Assembly (NCBI GenBank): GCA_959347315.1
Contig: OY365822.1
Coordinates: 9,749,127 to 9,813,126 of the forward strand
Length of the DNA: 64,000 bases
DNA from: Bimastos eiseni
Lineage: Eukaryota > Annelida > Clitellata > Crassiclitellata > Lumbricidae
Reading direction: 5' to 3'
In this document: positions 1 to 12,932 of the stretch, in pieces
Position numbering within the stretch: position 1 is the stretch's first letter
Layout of the letters: each line of letters begins with the position of its first letter
Program-made: the position numbers and the translations under genes
Notes under the pieces: generated by a model
What the model saw: only the letters and a program-made list of their open reading frames with translations
What the model was told of the DNA's origin: nothing
The model's database searches: none

Positions 1-600
1 CTGACTCACCCTGCTGCTCAATAATACAATAATTAACGTAAGCTGTAACATCCACTGTTCGATTGATAATTCAACTTTAAGTCTAACTCCACGGTTTCAT
101 ACTTCACCCACCCTACTAGGCCTATTAACTCTGATACTTCAATCGCTAACTTACTCTTTAGTGTCATTAGCTCCATATAGTGACTTACTCAGTGGTTTGA
201 TTTACTCTATAATTTAATGTAATCGAGCATTTACATATCGCCCTTCAAGATATCTACTCAGAGGCGCACTCTGTGTTGGTCAAAATGTAAAATGCCACAG
301 TGAACGAGTAAAATACGTCTGCTAGCAAAACTGTGTGATTTAATCTCTAATGCTATTTACTCCGAAATTTTATTTACTCAGCAATATAATCATTACGCTG
401 CACTATTACTCTGGCATTCGGTAATTCAGTTCGTAAATGAGGCAGTTGGTCTTGCTGTAGCTTTTGACGATCCAATTCGTAGCTGACGCTCTCATTCGTG
501 TTACACAGCCACCGACGTTCTCAGGTCAATGCCTTTGTGGCTCCATCGATAACTGGACGACTCAAACGGAGCCAGCGGATCACGACTAATCGCACTAGCG
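1..600. other. No gene seen; SINE/LINE tail scrap
   Basis: Unique-looking AT-rich DNA with many short stops. Positions 240-275 read CCCTTCAAGATATCTACTCAGAGGCGC, the same scrap as at 44575 and 46075, part of the common retroelement tail. Confidence 0.4.
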
Positions 601-789
601 CCACATAAATTATCTGGCTTCGATGGCGTCCTCCGGTCTAATAAGAAGCGCGAACTCAATCTCGAAGGTCAACGAGGGAGGATAAATTTCCAGATGGCAT
701 GGTCTCACCGGGTCAGTTGGTTCGTGGGTGGCCGTATGGATGGATGGTAACAATAGAACAGACAAAAAAAGATAGTTACACAGAAGCAT

Positions 790-1170
790 AACGAGAGACA
801 GACAGACAGACAGACAAACAGAGATAGACACAGAGGGAGACTAAACCGAACAGAGGAGAGGCAACAATACAAAGAGATTAGCAAGTAGACCGACGGAAGC
901 CGATTTAAAAGAGATCCACAGTCATGTTTAACAGAACCAGACGGTCAAGTAGAACAGACTCAACAGGAAGGTTATGTTAAACGACAGACAGACAGACAGA
1001 CAGGCAGACAGACAGACAGACAGGCAGACAGACAGACAGACAGACAAACAAACAGACAGGCAGGGAGGCAGGCAGAGGGAGAATCACTGACTGCAGACAG
1101 TGAAAACCAGAGGACAGCGAGGCACACAGACTGTTACAAGGGACAATTAAAAAACCAGAGAAGGGCAAAT
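790..1170. repeat. (CAGA)n microsatellites
   Basis: GACA/CAGA tetranucleotide runs at 798-820 and 984-1066 with GGCAGACA variants. Open frames rich in Cys/Leu/Ser/Val on the other strand are read-through of these. Confidence 0.9.
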
Positions 1171-1299
1171 TATTTGAAGATGTGTAGGTAGATAGATGAA
1201 TATAAAAGGCAATCGATAGATTGGAGAAGATAGAGAGTATAGGCTAATAGAGATAGAATAAATATAGAATGTTGAAGATAGAATGATATAGGAAAGAGA

Positions 1300-1800
1300 A
1301 ATGAAGATTTAAAAAGAAGAATTAGAATGAAGATTAAAAGTGAAGATATTTAGGAGAAAAGAATAAAGATTAAAAGAGAATATATGTAGGAGAGTAGAAT
1401 GAAGATTAAAAGAGAAGATTATATAGGAAAGGAGAACGAAGATTACTAGGGAGATACATAGGAGAGTAGAATGAAGATTAAAAGAGAAGATTATATAGGA
1501 AAGGAGAACGAAGATTACTAGGGAGATACATAGGAGAGTAGAATGAAGATTAAAAGAGAAGATTATATAGGAAAGGAGAACGAAGATTACTAGGGAGATA
1601 CATAGGAGAGTAGAATGAAGATCAAAAGAGAAGATATATAGGAAAGAACAGAAAGAAGAACGAAGAAATGAGTTAGTAGGCAGAGAATGATAAAAGGAAA
1701 AATATGACATCGGTAGATAGCAACGAAAAGTAAAAAAAGTAGTATATAGGGAGTAGATATGGAGCAGAGGACAAAGACCAAAAGGAAGAAGATAAGAAGA
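1300..1800. repeat. 72 bp minisatellite
   Basis: Three essentially identical 72 bp units start with GAATGAAG at 1397, 1469 and 1541, and a partial fourth starts at 1613. Shorter related AGAAGATTAAAAG units flank them on both sides. No coding sense. Confidence 0.92.
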
Positions 1801-2113
1801 GATATAAAGAAGCAGATAAGATGAAAGGATAGAGAGGTCAGAAGCTAAGGGCTAAAAGGAACGAAAAGATAAAGAAGAGATGGAGAGGGTTGATACGAAA
1901 GGACAAAGAGGAGACGGAGGAGGAGGAGGAAGTGGATAAGAACTGGAGGACACGAAACAGCTGGAGGAGGGAGGGAGGGAGGGGAAGGAGGAGGAAGAGG
2001 AGAAGGGTCGGAGCATTAACTGGACTGTGGCGTCTTCTATTGATTGAAAGTAACGATTTTCTAAGAGTGCTGGATGGAGAGAGGGTAGAAAGGGTGGGAA
2101 GAGGTCAGGAGAG

Positions 2114-2115
<2 letters not shown>

Positions 2116-2160
<45 letters not shown>
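2116..2160. repeat. (GA)n microsatellite
   Basis: About 21 GA units in a purine-rich tract (1860-2200). Confidence 0.95.
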
Positions 2161-2162
<2 letters not shown>

Positions 2163-2531
2163 AGGAGTGGAGACGGAAGGAGGAAACGTGGGAGGTAGGG
2201 CCAAGACTTAATGCCACATTCTTAGGGAACTGCAGGATTAACAGACGAACTGTAGGATCAGTGACGCCCTCAATCTGTCTGTCCATCATCGTCTGTTTGT
2301 CTGTCTGTCTGTCTGTGTGTCCCTAGATGGCATCCAAGCCTTCGTATAGAATTTAATTTCTTCTGCTGATTTGAGACAACACGTTGCTGTGACGACATGT
2401 CAATGTGACAACGTGTTGCTATGACTACGCGTTCGAATGTCTACGGTGTCACCATAACTAGTTCTGTGGTTGTAGCCATTTCTACTTGACTGATGCCATT
2501 GGTCTGAGTTTTCTGTGACAGAATTGACAAA

Positions 2532-3482
2532 ATGAATCTACAAATCATTCGGTCATCCACCAACAATGCATCAATCTATTCGTTTTCTCTATCATTCATT
2601 CAACCGTTCCATTCTTCCTTCTCTCCTTTCACTCGTGACAGACAGACCATCCATCCATCCAACGACCGTCCCCGTTCGTCTGTCCGACGTCCATCCATTA
2701 TAAATCCATCTATCCATCCATCTTTCCATCAATCCATCTATGCATCCATGTATCCATCCACACATCCATCCATCTATTCATCCCTTTATGCATCAATCCA
2801 ATTATCCATCCATCCATTAATCCACAAATTCATCCTTCCATCCATCTATCTATCCATCCATCTATCCATCCAGCCAGCCAGCACTCCCTTCTGTTCGTCG
2901 TTCTCTTACTTCTCTCATCCATCTCATTCCACCCATCCACCCACCCACTGTTCAATTCCTCGTCCATTTATCCATTTCTTCATCCGTCAATCCAGCCATA
3001 TCTCCCTCCCTCTCTCCCTCCCTCCCATCCTTCCTCCCATTCCACTCCATCTTCCTTTGCCATCGTCCACCGTTGCTCTCTCCTTCCCCTCTCGCGCCTC
3101 TGTCTCTCCTACTCTCCACCGTGTCTTTCTCCCTCTCGCTCCCCATTTACGTAACCGTCACTCCAATTTCTTCCTTCCTGTCACCATCTTTCCCTTCCTC
3201 TGCCTGCTTGACTCAGTTTGCTCAGTTAATGGCTGGCCGCGCCTCAACGCTGCCGCAGTCGTTCTAAGCATCCCGCGGAGAAGCAAACACGTCCAGAAGT
3301 TCTCCAGGCGAACAAGCCTCTCCTCCGCACTCTATCCCCTCCCTTCCTCACTTTCTCACTCCCTCTCTGCCTCTCTGGATTCTCTTCCTCCTCCTTCATT
3401 TCCTCTTCCTCCCGTCACTCTTATTACGTCGCTCTTCCAACAGCGTCGCGCAATTATCGAACCTGATTCGCGTGGAAGCTGA
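2532..3482. repeat. (CCAT)n and CT-rich low-complexity tract
   Basis: Degenerate ATCCATCC words from 2640 to 2960, then C/T-rich DNA to 3440. A 316-codon open frame made of Pro-Ser-Ile-His runs is a by-product of the repeat, with no domain. Confidence 0.85.
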
Positions 3483-3689
3483 CGAACGGCACCGGATGAA
3501 GTAAGATTCGTCATTAACGTCGATCGAAACTCGCTAAGCTCTAGGACGGAACGTAATTATTCTTGACACGGAACTGAGATCCACGGACGTGATGAATATT
3601 GCGCCACGGTATAACTACTCTGGCAATGATTGATCAGACACTTTGGAGTCATTTAAATCGAGGCTCAAGACTTAGCTTTCTAAGCCACC

Positions 3690-4130
3690 AAATGATTGTC
3701 CATGATTTTTGTAAAACTAATTTGCATCGCATTTTTATCATACAGCGCATACAATGTAAAAGTAAATAATCGTCGTAATGTAAATATTGTTACTATAAGA
3801 CCCATAATATGATAATTTATTAGTATTGTGATTATTATTGTTATCAAACGTACATAGTTTCTGGCCCTGTATTTTTCAACCTCAGCTGTAATAAAGTGCC
3901 AAAGAAATCGTCGTATTGTATTGAAGATTGCTACTATGAGACCCATATTATGATAATTTTATTAGTATTATAATAAATGTTATTTTTTATCAAACTTACA
4001 GAGTTTCTGGCCCTCACAGCCCTGCATTTTTTCACCCTGGGCAGTCATACAATGCTAAAGAAATCGTCGTAATATTATGATTGCTAGTGATATCAGCAAT
4101 CATAATAATACGACGATTTCTTTAGCACTG
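3690..4130. repeat. Tandem AT-rich repeat ending in an inverted repeat
   Basis: A module with ATCGTCGTA..., ACTATRAGACCCATA and TTTCTGGCCCT occurs at about 3770, 3907 and 4067 (spacing about 140-160). At 4054-4085 and 4095-4126 lie 32 bp arms of an inverted repeat, one mismatch, 9-base loop. Confidence 0.85.
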
Positions 4131-4199
4131 CAGGGCCACTTACTGCATGATTGCTGACAATAATAATTATAGTACTACTATGGGTCTTAAACCGTCTCA

Positions 4200-4380
4200 C
4201 ATTATATTATGTTGGTATACCTATGATTTTTCTTCGCTTGGCGCCCAGTGTCCTTGCCACCACGTTTTATCCCAACCATAAAACTGTTCTCTAGCGGCGG
4301 TCGAGTCGGGAGTGCTCCAGAGTAGATAACCTAGAAGGGGCGCTATATAAATCTGCGACATGAATGAATGAATACAGGCC
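4200..4380. other. Retroelement tail fragment
   Basis: Ends GGGGCGCTATATAAATCTGCG followed by a short (TGAA)n run. This is the tail motif shared by the LINE and SINE copies in the window. Confidence 0.5.
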
Positions 4381-4925
4381 AAGGGAGTGTCAAGATTTAC
4401 GGTCCTCTGTGATTGCGTGCGATACCTCAAGTTCCAGATCACACACTCAACGACATAGCGTCCTGCATTCAGCTCAAAATGCATCAATCTAGTGAAAATG
4501 ATTCCACAGGAACTGTTCTGGATTTCAGTGGCCATCGCCTAAGACAACAGCGCAGGCCAATATCCTTTTCACTGACAGCAATTAGTAACTGGATATATCG
4601 GGACTGATGGCAAAAGAAGCGTCCACGCACTTCTTCACCGGTTTCAGCTTATATGGCGTTGCAAATTGCTTATTTCCCAGACTCATCGATATTCTCTGCT
4701 ATATCATCAGACGTTCTTCATTACTATGTCACGAGTCTGGATCTACAGCACTCGGCCTTTCCACATTGCTAACCAATAAGCTCGAGAGCATATCGGTTGG
4801 CCTGGTGGATTGCCATTCGTAAGGTTGGCGTTCAGGTCTCTGTTCCATCTGTTCACCTATATATGTATATAGCCAACTTAGCTACGATGAGCACACCGAC
4901 CGTACATTGTCAGTTGGATGGCGGG

Positions 4926-4965
4926 ATGGAGAGAGAGAGACAGAGAGAGAGACAGAGAGAGAGAC

Positions 4966-4996
<31 letters not shown>

Positions 4997-5125
4997 CAGA
5001 GAGAGAGAGAGAGACAGACAGAGAGAGAGACAGAGAGAGACAGAGAGACAGAGACAGAGAGACAGAGACAGAGAGACAGAGACAGAGAGACAGATACAGA
5101 GAGACAGAGAGAGAGAGAGAGATAG
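4926..5125. repeat. (GA/GACA)n purine microsatellite
   Basis: 200 bp of GAGACAGAGAGA variants with irregular period. Six overlapping open frames here are artefacts. Confidence 0.95.
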
Positions 5126-5129
5126 AGGA

Positions 5130-7170
5130 ATGGCCACCCGTACTCATAGCCCAAGGCTAAGAAAATGAAGTCGCTAAAGCTTTATATTCCAATGGGTGTC
5201 TATAGCTTAAGGGACTGCGTTATCTTTTTCTTCTTTTTTCTTCTTTTCCTCCTCTCTCACGCATATTGCAGGCACGTTCCACAAACGGTATAGAGTCTAG
5301 TCTAATACTAATACCAATAATAGGCCACAGAACCTCCGATAAACCTATTGTCACTTCATAGGTAAAAATTTGATTGAGCAAAATGCTCACAATGCGGTCG
5401 CAATGCGAGCACCATGCTCACAATCCTGTCCTTAGGCCTAGTCGGGGTAAGAAAAAAATCCTTACAATTAAACGGAGCAAGATAAAAAAAATCTTATCAT
5501 CGCTCATAAAGTGGACACAATAGGGCCGACACACTCTAACAATTATTGTAGTTATATCATGGCCAAAAATTAGGCCAAGTTATCGATCATTTGCGAAAAG
5601 GGAAAAATAAGTTTTTTCTAGAATTTTATTTTAAAGGAAAAAAATTTCTGTGAAAAAGGAATTTAAAAACTCTTTTAACGTTCTCGGACATGCTTGTTGT
5701 TACTACTACGGATATTCACTGAGTGGCGCCACGTCTATGCTGATTAAGTGAAATAATCAAAGGTGCTCACATTTGGGCGGTGCTCACCTTTGGGTACTTT
5801 ACCCTAAAGCATCACAAAAATTTCATTTCAAAGAGTCACCGGCGTTATTATTTTCTTTCTGCAAAGTAATCAGTCATTGAAACATACTCAATACGTCAGC
5901 AATGTATTTGAACCACGACAAGCCAACTGTTTCCTGCAGTGAAGACGATAAAAATTTTCCCATTTTCGACTTTCCATCAGTATTTAGGCCTACCTGAAAT
6001 GCAATATGATCGCTTGATTTCAACGCAAACGTTTCACAGCTCGCCGTATTGTTTACTACGGAAATTGGCCACAAGACCATCATGAAATAAGTTAACAAGT
6101 AAGTTTGTATTTCTGATTATTTCAGGCCAGTGAAGAATGGTTAGAAGAAAGGATAAATATATGAACAGATGGGGCGACGGATTGATGAAAAATGGATGCA
6201 AGGTAGGAAATATACGAACTACAATGAACAGAAACGATTGTTGGAAAGATGTTGATTGGTCAGTATAGGACGGATAAACTGATGAAAAAGAAGGAAAGGA
6301 CTATCAGAAGGGTTTGTGGATAGATGGAAAGATGGCTATGTAGATGGAAAGATGGTTATATAGATGGAAAGAAGGTTATATAGATGGAAAGATGGTTAGT
6401 AGGAGGGATGAATTGATGAAGTAGATGAAATGTGGATCGGCGGAAAGATGGATATACATTGTAGATGTAAAGATGCATAGAAGGAAGGACTAAGGGAAAG
6501 ATATGTGGATAGATGGTTAAAGGGGAAAATGCATAGAAAGCAGGATGAAAAGGAAGGTGGATAGATGGAAAGATGGCTAAAAGGAATAATAATGAGCTGA
6601 GGGGGGATCGATGGATTGGTGTGACAGAATCCTTCGATGTCTTTCTCCATCGCTGTTACTTTATAAAATAATCGACCCTTTATTTGCACGACTGGTGTTA
6701 TTAAACGCTATGAAACGGTTCGTTATCCGCCCGAGGGCCCTGCCAATCTCTCGCCTCTGTCCACACATCGAGGAGCCGAGCTCCTCATCGCTTCATTTGC
6801 GCGGTCCCCATCGGCCCTCGCGGGTCTTCCATCGACCGGAAATACTCACGCCGATTGAACTGATTGAACTAATCGAGAGGTCGTCTGCCCATAGGTCAGA
6901 GGTCACGCAAGATGCCATCCATTGGTGGAAGTCTGCTGCGGCCCTCGACCGCCCTTTCGATCGACTTTTGCTTTGTCCGGTTTATTAGAAACTGAATGCT
7001 AGACTTCTTCATTGGAATGCTGTTTAATAGCGTCTGGATAGATGAAGAAGACACCTCAGTAGACTTCTATGTATAGGATGATCATCGAATGAACCGTAAC
7101 TCAATTCTTTATCAGTATCTATTTTGTAAACCTTAGAGCAATTCCATCACACACACTTCCACCTATTGAT
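5130..7170. other. No supported gene
   Basis: AT-rich DNA, with a degenerate 20-22 bp GATGGAAAGATGGTTATATA repeat at 6310-6400 and related purine-rich DNA to 6600. A 125-codon plus-strand frame at 6611-6988 with GC-rich, repeat-free DNA could hold an exon, but I recognise no domain in it. Confidence 0.4.
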
Positions 7171-7299
7171 GTATAGTGTGCCGCCATTTGAATCACAGTT
7201 TAAGCCTCTTTCTAAATAATCATTTGACTATCATTGAGTTTATTTCACTCAGCGATAGTGCTCCTTCCTTCGGCCTCCGCTGTGCCATACAACTTGCCT

Positions 7300-7300
7300 T

Positions 7301-7339
<39 letters not shown>

Positions 7340-7610
7340 ATTATTATTATTATTATTATTATCAACATCATCATCATCAACAACATCATCATCATCATCA
7401 CCGTCATCGTCATCGTCATCATCATCATCATTAATTATTATTATTGTTATTATCATTAATATTTTTATTATTACTGTTGCTGTTGTTGTTATTATATTTG
7501 GTTGGTGGGAGGTTGAGCGGACAGATAAATGAATGGTTGTGCCGGCGATTGGGTGGAAGGATGGATGGATGGATGGATGGATAAATGGATGGATGGATGG
7601 ATAGATGGAC
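7300..7610. repeat. (AAT)n, (CAT)n and (GGAT)n microsatellites
   Basis: Trinucleotide run 7301-7490 switching from TAA to ATT to CATCAT units, then GGAT repeats at 7558-7600. Confidence 0.92.
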
Positions 7611-7750
7611 AAAGGAAGGGAAGGCACGGAGGTAAAGAACACGGAGGAAGGAGCAATTGACAATAAAAAGTAAGGATTTTTTCTAAGAGGTTCAAATGTG
7701 TTAATAAAACAGCTTGAATAAGTCAGGCGAATTCCGCCGCAATTCCGCGT

Positions 7751-7968
7751 AGACTCCCCATCAACCGAACTCCTCAATCCTCTCTTCCCCGAGCAGACTC
7801 CCCATCAACCGAACTCCTCAATCCTCTCTTCCCCGAGCAGACTCCCCATCAACCGAACTCCTCAATCCTCTCTTCCCCGAGCAGACTCCCCATCAACCGA
7901 ACTCCTCAATCCTCTCTTCCCCGAGCAGACTCCCCATCAACCGAACTCCTCAATCCTCTCTTCCCGCT
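7751..7968. repeat. 44 bp minisatellite, five near-perfect copies
   Basis: Units begin AGACTCCCCATCAACC at 7751, 7795, 7839, 7883 and 7927 with almost no differences. The low divergence suggests a recently expanded and possibly variable array. Confidence 0.95.
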
Positions 7969-8869
7969 ATGCGTTCAGTTGCCATTAATATGTGGATTCC
8001 ACGTCTGACCTTGGGCGAGCGTTGCGCATGCCCCAATCGGACGTCTGCGTCTTAGGAGGGACGCCTGCCTGACACGGTTCCATCCATTCCTCAGCCAACC
8101 CTTCCGGGCGCTCCATCGGGTGTGTGTGTGTGTGTGTGTGTAGGGGGGAGGGTCCGCTGCATTAGTGCTCCGGATAGATGACGCTTCTCTGTGCAGCACA
8201 ATCACTCGACGTCATTCCGAAAGAACAACCAATTAGAATCGCCTCTCCCAGCGTCACTTCCGGTCAGCCGAGACGTCCAACTGTAAATTCTGAATCATAT
8301 TCACCGAGGTCAACTACGCCCTGATATATTATAAATATATATATATATTATGCATATATATAATATATACCTCTATATATAATACATGAGTCCCACACCG
8401 AAGCATCATTCTAGACGGCCAAGTGAACGACCACGGTAAACTGTACGATAACTGATGATTCAAGCATCGCACGTCACAAATAATTCCTGCAAATGATGTC
8501 CGCTAGATGAACAATGTCTGATGAGAGGAGATATTATGGTGGTTATACGTCGTGGCATGAGTATTAGGGTTGTTATCTGTCCGTCCCGCTGACTCCAGCT
8601 CCGATGAATAATGCAAAGCAGACATAATTTGTGTTGATCCTATCACAGACACCGCTGTTAAGTATTGGCTGAGAGATAAGTAACACTGACAGCAGTATAC
8701 ACTCTAATATGCGTCTTGTTTAATGCGTGTTTCTGTTTGTATGTTGATCGCGTTGGATCTGTGAGGCTGAGTCTGGCTTAATCTTTTAATTATCTCGTTG
8801 TTCTTACTTCAACTGAATATTTAAACGATAAACTTCTTCCATCCATGGTTTGAGTTATTAAATTTGAAC
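7969..8869. other. No gene seen; TG and AT runs
   Basis: (TG)n at 8119-8142 and an ATAT palindromic tract at 8325-8380. Otherwise unique-looking non-coding DNA. Confidence 0.4.
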
Positions 8870-9140
8870 GGGGGGGAAGGGTGGTGGAAAATTATTCACG
8901 TGTCCAGATGTCGACACCAGAATTTTTACGAACCTGAAACCGGTATTCGGGCTTAATAAATTGTAGAGGGTAACTGTGGGGTTTCGGTACACGAACTTGA
9001 TTCTTAGCTGTGTTCAGATATATTAAGAGCTGATCTGTGGGGTTTGCTTCACCTCCCAGGGTAATTTTTTGAGAACTGACTGGCAGGGCTGAACCCTCCC
9101 AACCTCCAACCCCCGACAATTCAATCATCGTGAATAAATT
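8870..9140. mobile_element. Dispersed MITE-like repeat, copy 1
   Basis: Shares with 63595-63780 the words GAACCTGAAACCGGTA (GAGCCTGAAACCGGTA in copy 2), GGTAATTTTT and TGAACCCTCCCAACC...CCCCGACAATTCAATC. Ends look weakly inverted (AACGGGGG... against ...CCCCCGACAATT). No frame. Confidence 0.65.
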
Positions 9141-9729
9141 TCTTCTGCAAAGCAAGATATAATCAACAATCATTTTGACAATAGGATTCCGTGTGTGTGC
9201 TGATTTTTAACGACACCGCTCCATATCGAAGATGATTTGGTGTAACTCTCCTCTTTCTCTAGAATTGGGACTGGCGCTGTCAAAGTCCAAACAGTGGCGG
9301 AGTTCAATAAGATTCCACCAATCATTGTCAATTTATCACTTATCCAATGACTTCAAGATATCCCCAATTATCGTCCATATCATCACAAATATCAACCAAC
9401 TCTATACTCAGATGATAAAAATCATCTGAAAAGAGTTTCCGACATCATATTGTTACAATACGCTGCGGCTGCCTTCAAGGCATCTGCTTAGGAAAGCAAC
9501 TTACTCAAACCCTATATAACTAGAAGTCAATTCGTTTCATCTCGCATAAGAACCCGTGAGTCGAGAGCCGGAAGGTCTTGTCGCTTCTCTCAAAGAGAGA
9601 TGATAAACGCTGCTGACATTACGAAAACAAAGATGAATCCACTGACGAAGATCGATAACGTATGCGAATCACCACGGGAGAAGGACGTTACCCTGTGCCT
9701 ATATACACGCTCTACTCGTCGTCCCAAAA

Positions 9730-10095
9730 ATCAAATCCATCACCCAACACAAAGACCCAATAACCTCCTCCGAATTCATTTATATCATCCCGTCCAATAA
9801 CCTCAACCTACAATACTTTTTCAGAGACCTCGACGCTCTTCATCCTCGATTTCAACTCATTAGTAAAATAAAAAGCCCATGAACAGCTCGAAATTGAACC
9901 TCTTTGTGACAATTTATAGAAACAGCCAACACATCCAGACCTCACCTTAAATCCGAACACCTGGACTCCATCGTTAAAATCCCAGACTATAATAACATCT
10001 TTCTCAAAGATAGAAACAACAGAAAAGGAGACAGGGTAGCCATCGTCACCAAAACATTTCACAGAGTATATCAACCAAAAGAAAATACCAGAGTC
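9730..10095 (+). pseudogene. Possible LINE endonuclease remnant
   Basis: Broken frames give VKIPDYNNIFLKDRNNRKGD and RVAIVTK, resembling the AP-endonuclease stretch of non-LTR retrotransposons. It lies directly before the LINE C-terminal fragment in the same orientation, so it may be one internally deleted copy. Confidence 0.45.
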
Positions 10096-10099
10096 CAAT

Positions 10100-10499
10100 T
10101 ATCTTCCCTTCTAAGCTCCAGTCCATCCTCAATGTGGCTGCCCGACTAATTGGTGGAATTCCAAAACTTGGTAACATCGATTTATTTATTCACAAATCCC
10201 TTCACTGGCTCCCACCACCTCAACGCATTCGTTTCAAGACCCTTGAGTTGAAGCGTAACTGTCTCCTTGGGTCTGCTCCGCCTACCTTCTGGCACCTGCA
10301 CTAGGGTGTCCTCTATTCCTCATCGGGATTCCCTTCGTTCGTCTGCCTGCGGACTACAGGTGGTTCCCCGCATGCGCTCTGTCATAGCCCAATACATCTG
10401 ATTCGCCTACATGGGTCCCACCAGCTGGAACAGCCTCCCTTTCCTCTTCGGAAGGAGCTGTTCTGAGGGCAGATGGCCAGTCTTCTCTCTGTCTGTCTG

Positions 10500-10534
<35 letters not shown>

Positions 10535-10650
10535 GCTCTGCTGCCTTCCGGAAGCACCTGAAGACTTTTCTTTTTCTGATATGCGTTGAATCGTGAGCGC
10601 CTGATTTGAGATTAGAGTGGAGCTATATAAGTACTCCATTACATTACAAG
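10100..10650 (+). mobile_element. CR1/L2-like LINE fragment, C-terminus and 3' end
   Basis: Conceptual translation gives LQSILNVAARLIGGIPKLGN and LHWLPPPQRIRFKTLELK, then after frame breaks RKHLKTFLF, the same region as the 11541 element. It ends with AGCTATATAAGTACTCCATTACATTAC. A CTGT/CT run (10488-10537) interrupts it. Confidence 0.75.
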
Positions 10651-10875
10651 TCCTTGATACTACTTAAAATTTGAACAAAACGACTCTGGCGGAGTTTCAC
10701 GTGACCTACCAACCCCGAAATATCAAACGACTTCCTCCTCTGTCAACTCTGCAGCAACATTGATGAACTAATCCTCAAAGACAATAATGCTTATATAATC
10801 TAATTCAACATCTATGCGAGTCTAACACTATTAGCAGACGATAAAAGCAGACGACACTGCAGTGTATTGACTCAC

Positions 10876-10920
10876 CATTCTCAGCCAGACGTTTGACTTC
10901 ATGATTTGGTTCTTCTCGTC
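10876..10920 (-). CDS. nAChR exon 3 (45 nt)
   Basis: Encodes DEKNQIMKSNVWLRM between acceptor tttgtag and donor gtgagt, both phase 0. It lies 7.3 kb from exon 2, just past LINE debris. Confidence 0.92.
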
Positions 10921-12900
10921 CTACAAAGAAAAGATCCCAGACAGAAAATACTTCTCGATGCAATTTCGCAATGCAACTCTAACTAGTTTATAGCCAACGT
11001 TGAGCGGACTCGGGATAGAGAACAGCGACGTCTACATTGTAAAGACTGGCGTCCGTTTTTAGGGTTGGCGTGTAATGTCAAGAAAGAGCTTAGATATAAT
11101 TATATATATATATAATATATATATGCATTATATATTATATATATATAACAACGCTTATTATATTTATTACTCATAATATGCTTATATTATATGCTATATA
11201 TATATATGAGAGTAATAAATACATTATAAGGTCTACAACTCTACATGCATGGTCATAATATCATCCACTCTGTACGATCATATAATATATATTAAATATA
11301 CGTCTGTGTTTATAGGTGTATGTTAGTGTATATCTGCGTGCGTGTGTTCATGTGTGTGTGTGTGTGTGCGTGCGTGTGGGTGTGTGTGTCTAATGTTTAT
11401 ATTTCTGGAATTTGATGTACTGAATCTTAACTCTAACTCGTACAGTATTAAATATTCAAATCGTATCGTCTCGTAGTAATCTTCTTATCAACACGTGTCG
11501 TGTATATATAGGGCCGTATACGATGGCAAGCAACCTCAAATCAATCAATCAAGCAATTTATTTATATAGCACCTCTTCAGTTAACTATTCAGAGACGCTC
11601 CCGACCCAGGCCCGGTCAAAAAGGAAAGTCTTGAGAAGTTTATAGAAAGAGCCAGACAGGTCGCGCGGGAGAGAGCGCAGGTCAGATGGGAGGTGGTTCC
11701 ACAAACGAGGACCCACAATTACAAAAGCTCTATTTTGTCTGGTTGCGGTATGAGCATGTGGAACCACAAAGTCGCCTCTAGAGGCCGAGCGAAGAGATCG
11801 GCGACCAGAAGAAGCCGAAGTTAAGGTGAACAGATCCCTAAGATAGACAGGCGCATTGCCCACAACACAGTGCCAGACAATAGAGGAGATTCTATATTGA
11901 ATGCGCTGCCTAACCGGAAGCCAGTGAAGGACGTCCCGCATGTACGTAGAGATGTGGCCACATTTAGGAACACAACCAATCAAGCCCAATGCAACCAATG
12001 CAGCCCTTTGAACCCCCTCCAAGGGTTGCAATCGGACCTGAGGGAGCACACAGAAGAGAGAGGAACAGTAATCTAATCGATTAACGATAAAGGCATGAAC
12101 CAAAGTGGCAGCAGAAGATGAGGAGAGAGAGCGGGAAACAACCCACAACTGGCGCAAGAAATAATAGCAGGAACGAGTCAATGCAGAAATGTGCTTCACA
12201 AAAGACAGTTCTTGATCCAGAACTGCCCCCAGATCCCTGACACAGGTGGAGAATACAAAGTTAGGGAATTCAGAAGATAAGAGAGCCCAAGTCGAGCTGG
12301 TTCAGCTGCTGGCGGGTACCAAGCCAAATATATTGAGTTTTCTGCGGGTTAAGTCGCATTCGATTTGATGACATCCAGGCAGTTAGGGTATCTGTAGCTT
12401 GATACATTCTTCGGACTGTAGAAGAAGCCTGGGATGATGAGCAATGCACATACGATTGAACATCATCTGCGTAAGAATGGCTCGCAAGAGAACAAGATGT
12501 GAATGGAGACCCGATATCTGCAGTGAAAAGAATGTAGAGAAGAGGTCCAAGGACCGATCCCTGGGGAACATATACACGACATACACATACCTCCATATAT
12601 ATATATATATATATATATATGGAGGTATGTGTATGTCGTGTATATATATATATATGGTGCCTATTTCAGCGGCCTCTCAACGTCATCATAATATACGCAA
12701 AGGATTTCCCATTAATAATTGTTCGACAGCAAAGTTCACATTGAAGCTTGTTTCCTACATGATCGACGCACAAATGCTTTAGATGCCTCTCCTGAAATTG
12801 GTTTTTCCATCGCTACAGCATCGATGTCGCGCGATGCTGATCACTACACTAGCTCTCCGAGTGTCACGCTATAAATGCTCTGCTGTGTGCGCATATATAG

Positions 12901-12932
<32 letters not shown>

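Noticed and set aside
2532..3482. 316-codon plus-strand frame rich in Pro, Ser, Ile and His
   Set aside because: Product of the ATCC tetranucleotide and CT-rich tract; both strands and several frames are open.
4797..5168. Arg/Glu-repeat and Leu/Ser-repeat frames
   Set aside because: GA/GACA microsatellite open in many frames at once.
7220..7777. 185-codon minus-strand frame with Asp and Ile runs
   Set aside because: Crosses a CAT/AAT triplet array; no domain.
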